Origin: Phycisphaerae bacterium
GTDB lineage: Bacteria; Planctomycetota; Phycisphaerae; UBA1845; Fen-1342
Direction of reading: 5' to 3'
DNA length: 11,026 nucleotides
Assembly (NCBI GenBank): GCA_026984555.1
Contig: JALSRY010000462.1
Span: 1 to 11,026, forward strand
Shown here: one piece after another, positions 6,684 to 11,026 of the stretch
Position numbering within the stretch: position 1 is the stretch's first letter
Layout of the letters: the number at the start of each line of letters is the position of its first letter
Made by a program: the position numbers and the translations under genes
The notes under the pieces: generated by a model
Database searches by the model: none
What the model was told of the DNA's origin: nothing
The model's input: only the letters and a program-made list of their open reading frames with translations

Positions 6684-7979
6684 TCACTGAAAGTAATTCG
6701 GATAGACACGCGGATGGCGCTTTCGTTTCTGATACGCCCGGGCCAGATCGAGAAAAATCTCCAGATCGCGATCGAGATGCGTGTTGGCCTTGTCGAAAAA
6801 GAACGTGCGGATCGGCATGTCGTCGTGCGCCGCGCTGACCGCGGGATAGACCGCTTCCGACACCACGCCGTTCATGCACGTGAACGGGGCGATGTCGATC
6901 ACGCCGTCGGCCCCTTTCTTGTACACGTAAATCGCCTTGCCCACGCTGAGGACCATCTCGCCCAGCGCCCCGTCGGCGGGCAGGTAGGGCCAGGCCGCCT
7001 CGATCACCTCGCGGATGTCCTCCGGCTCTTCGTAACCGACGAAATCATCATGCACCGGCGCCAGCAGCGTCTGCTCGTAGCGATGCTGCACGTGGCTGGT
7101 GAGCTTGCGCTTCACAAACGCCATGCTGAACCGCCCGTGCTCGCGAATGGCGTCGGTCTCGCGGCACCAGTTGGTGTACCAGACCCATTCGGGCGTGTCC
7201 GAGAGCCAGCATTCGCCCCCGAGCCGTTCGACCCGGCGGACCAGGTCTTCGTTGGAAAACGTGTTGAGCCGGCAAAAAATCTCACCCACGACCCCGATCA
7301 GCGGACGGCCCTTCTCGTACCGCGCGGGCAACGACCGGAACCGGTCCCGAACCACCGCGACTTTCTCCGCCAACATGCGCACACGCTCTTTCGGTGCGGG
7401 ATCGCGCAACGCCAGCACCCGACCGAATACGTCGAGCGCTTCGCGAAACGCCGCGTCGGCATCGCCGGCGACCGTCTCGTACGGACGGGTCTTGAGCAGG
7501 AAGCGCTGCGTCAGGTCCGCCAGGACGATGCCCATCCAAACGGTGTGCATGAGATCCTTGGCGGCATCGCCGATGCCGGCGTATCCGTTGGCGCTGGTGG
7601 GGGACACGACGAGCACTTCGCCGTAGCCGAGCCGGTCGAGCACCTGGCGCAGGTACGGAGCGTACTGGCCGAAGCGGCAGGGCCCCTCGGCCTCGGGCAT
7701 GAAGAACGCGGTCCGCGACGGGTCGAAGCCGGGTTGGCGACAAACCTTCAGGAAGTCGCCGAGCGTGATCTTGTGCGGGAGGCACTCTTCGCCGCTGGTG
7801 TGGGCGCCGCCGAGCTCGAGCGTCTGGTCGTCGGAATCCGGCACGAGCCGGGCATCCACGCCGATCGAACGAAACGCCGCCGCCGTCAGGGCCGCAGTGG
7901 CGTAGGACATTTGGGGGAAGTAGAGGGTGCGGTCGGCGAGACTTCGCTCGCGGATTTGGTCTGACACGTGCGCCACCAT
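6684..7979 (-). CDS. 2-hydroxyacyl-CoA dehydratase (HgdB/HGD-D)-like protein; C-terminal half of a PlsA-type system
   Basis: A 431-residue protein related to the [4Fe-4S]-binding subunits of 2-hydroxyglutaryl-CoA dehydratase. It begins with a Rossmann-like LYFPQMSYATAALTAAAF and has three Cys in conserved-looking contexts: Cys66 (SGEECLPHK), Cys101 (EGPCRFGQY) and Cys368 (PFTCMNG), likely cluster ligands. In this superfamily an ATP-driven activase injects one electron at very low potential into the cluster to allow a difficult reduction or dehydration. In single-chain relatives, including clostridial PlsA, this domain follows two activase domains and a DUF2229 domain. Here those are supplied by the upstream gene, which overlaps it by 94 nt. 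The ATG at 7979 was chosen because of the AAAGGA 8 nt upstream. The frame is open further up to 8123, but that part (Arg/His-rich) is an out-of-frame reading of the upstream gene. The actual substrate is unknown; a lipid ester is suggested by the PlsA resemblance and the neighbouring Tes-like gene, an acyl-CoA remains possible. Confidence 0.92.
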   Translation of the reverse strand: MVAHVSDQIRERSLADRTLYFPQMSYATAALTAAAFRSIGVDARLVPDSDDQTLELGGAHTSGEECLPHKITLGDFLKVCRQPGFDPSRTAFFMPEAEGPCRFGQYAPYLRQVLDRLGYGEVLVVSPTSANGYAGIGDAAKDLMHTVWMGIVLADLTQRFLLKTRPYETVAGDADAAFREALDVFGRVLALRDPAPKERVRMLAEKVAVVRDRFRSLPARYEKGRPLIGVVGEIFCRLNTFSNEDLVRRVERLGGECWLSDTPEWVWYTNWCRETDAIREHGRFSMAFVKRKLTSHVQHRYEQTLLAPVHDDFVGYEEPEDIREVIEAAWPYLPADGALGEMVLSVGKAIYVYKKGADGVIDIAPFTCMNGVVSEAVYPAVSAAHDDMPIRTFFFDKANTHLDRDLEIFLDLARAYQKRKRHPRVYPNYFQ

Positions 7980-10900
7980 CGCAGGATTCCTTTGCTGTCG
8001 AGATACGCTTCGCATCGGGTCATCATGCCGGCGTCGTTGGAGTGGCCATCGAACTGGAGCGTGAGGAACGGCTTGCCGGAAGCCGGACGCACAAACCCCT
8101 TGATGAACGAATCGGGCCCGCACTTGAAATTGGTGATGTAGATCATGTGCAGGTTGGGGTGGCGGGCGACGAGCTTCGAGGCCGCGAGGATCCGCTTGCC
8201 GAAGGCCCAGAACATGTTGTCATTCACGTCGGTGATGTCGATCCCCTCCAGCGGGAGCGCATCGACCGGCAGCACGTTGACGCCGTAGTTCTCGCGCAGC
8301 TTGCGCGCGACCGAAAGGCTCACCCCCGGGTCGTGGATGTTGTAGGGCCGGCCGACGAGCACCATGCCCGGCTCGCCGGTGTCGATCAGCGTCTGGAGCG
8401 CTTCGCGGCCCGCTTGGGCGTACCGAGTGCGAAACCGCCCCAGCGCCCGCCACGCCGCCTCGAACGCCCGCGCCGCCCGCCGCCGGCCGACGCCCAGCTC
8501 CGCTGCCGTATCGAGCAGCGCCCGGCGAACCTCGCCCGCCCCGTCTCGCATCCGGATCGTCGGGCACAGGATCCGACCGGGCCAGTGACGCATCAGCGGC
8601 GTCTGGCGCAGCACGAACGGCAGCGTCTGGCCCCAGGGACAGACGTGGTTCGGGTCGGCGTGGGCCGGCGGCTCGTCGCTCGCGGCGGGCAACCCCTCGA
8701 CCGAAAGCAGGTTGGGCAGCCACACGTAGTCCACGCCCTGCGCCACCAGATCGGCCACGTGTCCATGGGCGACGATGATCGGGAAGCACGGCTCGGCCAC
8801 GATGGTGTCGAGGCCAAGCTGCACGGTCCGCCGATTGGTTTCATTCGACAGCACGACGCGCATCCCGCAATCGCGGAAAAACCGCCGCCACAGCGGCAAC
8901 AGCTCGAACGTGTACATCGCCAGCGGGATGCCGATGGTCCGGGTCGCGTCGGGCGGGTCGCCCGCGTCGTCGGCCATCAGCAGCTCGCGGTTGAGCGCGA
9001 TCAGGTCGGCGATAACGGGTTTGCGCTCAGAACGGGCCTGCTTGCGAAAACGATCCGAACACTTGTCGCCCCAGAACGTCTTCTCGTCCTCGACGGTGAA
9101 TTCCTGGATCGAACACTGGTTCCCGCAACCGTGACACGTGAACTCACGCAGCGTGTAATCCACCTCCTCGATCTTGTACCCGCGAAAACGCGTCGCCGAG
9201 CCGGTGGACTTGATCTTCTCCCGCGCCAACAACGCCGCCCCGATCGCGCCCAACGTCGCGTTGTGCGGCGGAACGATGATTTCCTTGCCGGTAATCATGC
9301 TGAAGGCGGCGGCGACGGCGTCGTTGTACGCCGTCCCCCCCTGGAAAAAGATGCACTCGCCGATCGGCCGGCCGCGCACGACGCGGTTGATGTAATTGTG
9401 GGCGATCGAGAACGCCAACCCGGCGATCACATCTTCGCGTTTCGCCCCGCGCTGCATGCAGGTGTTCACGTCGCGTTCCATGAACACGGTGCAACGCTCG
9501 CCCAGCCGGATCGGCGCCCGCGAGCTCAGGGCGAGCCGCGCGAACTCGTCCTTGATCGAAACCCCCAATTCTTCGGCCCGCTCTTCGAGAAAACTGCCGG
9601 TCCCGGCGGCGCAGGCTTCGTTCATCGTGAAATCCACGACGATCGTCTCGGCGGCCGCCGCGCCGTCCCCGCCGGCATGCTGGTCGGTCTCCGATTCGAG
9701 ACAGATGTACTTGCTGTCCTGCCCGCCGATTTCGAAAATCGTGTCGGGACGCTTGCCCAACAGGCGGTCGCCGATGAACGTGGCGCCGGTCTTGTGGGCG
9801 GTGATTTCGTCGTTGATGCTGTCGGCCCCGACGAGCTGGCCGATCAGCTCGCGTCCGCTCCCGGTCGTGCCGACGCCCCGAATCCGCACGCCCCAGCCGA
9901 CGGCTTCCTCGATCTCACGCAGGCAGCGGGCCACCACCTCGATCGGCCGGCCTTCCGTCCGCGTGAAAATGTAATGGATCACGTCGCCGCGCTCGTCGAT
10001 CAACACGAGCTTGGTGCCGACCGAGCCGATATCGAGACCGAGATAGGCATCGACCCGCCGGCCATCGGTGGGGAAGTCGTATGGCTGCACGCGATCGCGC
10101 AACAGGCGGACCCGTTCCATGCTCAGCGGGGGCATCGTGGCAAACGCCGCGCCGTTGCCCTCGCGGGCCGCCCGCAAGCGTTCCAACCGGGAGCGCAGCG
10201 GGCGCTCGCCGGGCGACGCTTCGCCGTCGCCGTCCGCGCCGGCTGGCTCCCGCCGCGCCGTGGCCGGCGTTTCGACGGCCAGCGCCGCGCCCACGGCGCC
10301 GAGCGATTCGGCCGCCTCGGGCACGAACAGGTCGTCCTCGTCCAGCTCGAATACCTCGCGCAACGCCCGCACCACCGCGCTGTTGAGCGAAACGCCCCCG
10401 ATCAACGCCACGGGAGGCACCGGCGTGCGGCCCTTCACCACCGCGGCCTTGTAGTTGCGCGCGACCGCGTCGCACAACCCGCGCAGCACCTCCGGCGGAG
10501 CGTACCCCTTCTGCTGGGCGTGGATCATGTCGCTCTTGGCGAACACGCTGCACCGGCCGGCGATCTGGGCCGCCCGCTCGGCTTGCGCGACGATCCCCCC
10601 GATCTCCTCGACACGATATTGCAGCCGCGTCGCCTGCTGATCGAGAAACCCACCCGTGCCCGCGGCGCAGTCACCGTTGGTGCTGTAATCCATGATCCCC
10701 AGCGTGCCGCTCGCCGGGTCCGGCTCGCAGCGAAGGTAGCGGCTGGCCTCCCCGCCGATCTCGAAAATCGTGCGCACATGCGGAAACAACAGGTCAATCG
10801 CCCGGACGGCGGCCTGGAACTCGTTGCAGCGACGAGCCGCCAGCAGCCCCCTCACCAGCTCCGCCCCCGACCCCGTCACCCCGATCCCCGCGAGCGGCGC

Positions 10901-11026
10901 GTCGCGCAGACACTCCGAAATCGCCTCGAGCATCTCCGCGAGCGTTTCGACCGGACGCCCCACCGACCGGCGCGGCGGAACCACGAATACCACCTGCCCG
11001 TCCCGGGCGGGCGTTTCCAGCCGGCG
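7886..11026 (-). CDS. Tandem BcrAD/BadFG activase + DUF2229 protein, PlsA N-terminal-like (5' end outside window)
   Basis: The frame is open to the right edge; the GTG at 10993 is probably internal, since the first ATPase domain would otherwise lack its opening 'GIDxGS' strand. Numbering from the edge, 1046 residues are visible. Domain 1 (1 to about 250) has FEIGGEASRY, Cys120 (GDCAAGTGG) and Cys159 (GRCSVF). Domain 2 (about 328-590) has YLGLDIGSVGTKLVLID, FEIGGQDSKY, Cys472 (NEACAAGTGS) and Cys512 (ERCTVF). The paired Cys, 39 and 40 residues apart, match those of HgdC-type activases, where two subunits share one [4Fe-4S] cluster. A Cys cluster follows (Cys631, 634, 638 and 656). A DUF2229-like domain covers about 697-1016 and ends at TRCEAYLDSKGIL. 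The last 30 residues are Ser/Thr/Pro-rich and are an out-of-frame reading of the next gene. Expected role: ATP-driven electron donor to the dehydratase-like partner. The domain order matches the N-terminal part of PlsA-type single-chain proteins. The promoter lies beyond the window. Confidence 0.93.
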   Translation of the reverse strand, partial: RRLETPARDGQVVFVVPPRRSVGRPVETLAEMLEAISECLRDAPLAGIGVTGSGAELVRGLLAARRCNEFQAAVRAIDLLFPHVRTIFEIGGEASRYLRCEPDPASGTLGIMDYSTNGDCAAGTGGFLDQQATRLQYRVEEIGGIVAQAERAAQIAGRCSVFAKSDMIHAQQKGYAPPEVLRGLCDAVARNYKAAVVKGRTPVPPVALIGGVSLNSAVVRALREVFELDEDDLFVPEAAESLGAVGAALAVETPATARREPAGADGDGEASPGERPLRSRLERLRAAREGNGAAFATMPPLSMERVRLLRDRVQPYDFPTDGRRVDAYLGLDIGSVGTKLVLIDERGDVIHYIFTRTEGRPIEVVARCLREIEEAVGWGVRIRGVGTTGSGRELIGQLVGADSINDEITAHKTGATFIGDRLLGKRPDTIFEIGGQDSKYICLESETDQHAGGDGAAAAETIVVDFTMNEACAAGTGSFLEERAEELGVSIKDEFARLALSSRAPIRLGERCTVFMERDVNTCMQRGAKREDVIAGLAFSIAHNYINRVVRGRPIGECIFFQGGTAYNDAVAAAFSMITGKEIIVPPHNATLGAIGAALLAREKIKSTGSATRFRGYKIEEVDYTLREFTCHGCGNQCSIQEFTVEDEKTFWGDKCSDRFRKQARSERKPVIADLIALNRELLMADDAGDPPDATRTIGIPLAMYTFELLPLWRRFFRDCGMRVVLSNETNRRTVQLGLDTIVAEPCFPIIVAHGHVADLVAQGVDYVWLPNLLSVEGLPAASDEPPAHADPNHVCPWGQTLPFVLRQTPLMRHWPGRILCPTIRMRDGAGEVRRALLDTAAELGVGRRRAARAFEAAWRALGRFRTRYAQAGREALQTLIDTGEPGMVLVGRPYNIHDPGVSLSVARKLRENYGVNVLPVDALPLEGIDITDVNDNMFWAFGKRILAASKLVARHPNLHMIYITNFKCGPDSFIKGFVRPASGKPFLTLQFDGHSNDAGMMTRCEAYLDSKGILRWWRTCQTKSASEVSPTAPSTSPKCPTPLRP
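7988..7993 (-). promoter_or_regulatory. Internal Shine-Dalgarno within the activase gene, for the dehydratase-like gene
   Basis: AAAGGA on the minus strand sits inside the end of the upstream activase gene, 8 nt before the ATG at 7979. It decides the start of the downstream gene and points to translational coupling. It falls in the codons for Lys-Gly of DSKGIL, so the match could be partly forced by the protein sequence. Confidence 0.65.

Noticed and set aside
4748..6838. Nearly 700-codon plus-strand open frame opposite the radical SAM gene
   Set aside because: The product is rich in Val, Arg, His and Asp with no motifs, and it mirrors a gene whose cysteine motifs and ribosome binding site are clear.
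6327..7964. 545-codon plus-strand open frame opposite the dehydratase-like gene
   Set aside because: No recognisable domain; it spans the boundary between two well-supported minus-strand genes, as an antisense shadow would.
7980..8000. Programmed -1 ribosomal frameshift joining the activase and dehydratase genes
   Set aside because: No X-XXY-YYZ slippery heptamer was found before the junction, and a separate start with its own ribosome binding site explains the arrangement more simply. It is not fully excluded.
7980..8123. N-terminal extension of the dehydratase-like gene to an ATG at 8123
   Set aside because: The added 48 residues are Arg/His/Pro-rich and read out of frame through the conserved end of the DUF2229-like domain.

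Overview
The window is GC-rich, densely coding DNA that most resembles a planctomycete (Planctomycetota, perhaps Phycisphaerae-like). The main pointer is the left-edge gene. It carries the 'DCNxNxxxDxCDIxxGTSxDxDxDxxPDEC' repeat, a cohesin-like domain, a HYR-like domain and a C-terminal dockerin, a mix common in large secreted planctomycete proteins. The organism assignment is inference. No RNA genes, insertion sequences, CRISPR arrays or phage genes were seen.

Layout, left to right. (1) 3-1106, plus strand: the 3' part of a secreted cohesin/HYR/dockerin protein. (2) 1154-1513 and 1572-2234, minus strand: a small DUF1294 membrane protein and, upstream of it, a putative HExxH zinc metallopeptidase, 58 nt apart. 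(3) 2461-4656, plus strand: an exported S9A prolyl oligopeptidase with an intact Ser-Asp-His triad and a GTG start set by a strong Shine-Dalgarno sequence. (4) 4553-11026, minus strand: a three-gene run entering from the right edge. In transcription order it holds a large protein with two BcrAD/BadFG-type activase domains plus a DUF2229-like domain, a 2-hydroxyacyl-CoA dehydratase (HgdB/HGD-D)-like protein, and a multi-cysteine radical SAM protein of the tetraether lipid synthase (Tes/MJ0619) type. The first two overlap by 94 nt; the third begins 58 nt after the second.

The minus-strand run is the most interesting part. Its first two genes together have the domain order of the single-chain activase-dehydratase fusions that include clostridial PlsA, which is needed for plasmalogen (ether lipid) formation. 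The third gene belongs to the family that joins lipid tails carbon-to-carbon to make membrane-spanning lipids in archaea, with relatives implicated in bacteria. The working hypothesis is an oxygen-sensitive operon that remodels membrane lipids into ether and/or membrane-spanning forms. This rests on family recognition and gene order; substrate and product cannot be read from the sequence.

The PlsA-like protein is split exactly at the activase/dehydratase junction by a -1 frame change. The second part has its own well-placed ribosome binding site, so the split may be a genuine translationally coupled pair, a gene fission, or an assembly indel. The oligopeptidase and radical SAM genes converge and overlap at their 3' ends by 104 nt, with no room for a terminator between them.
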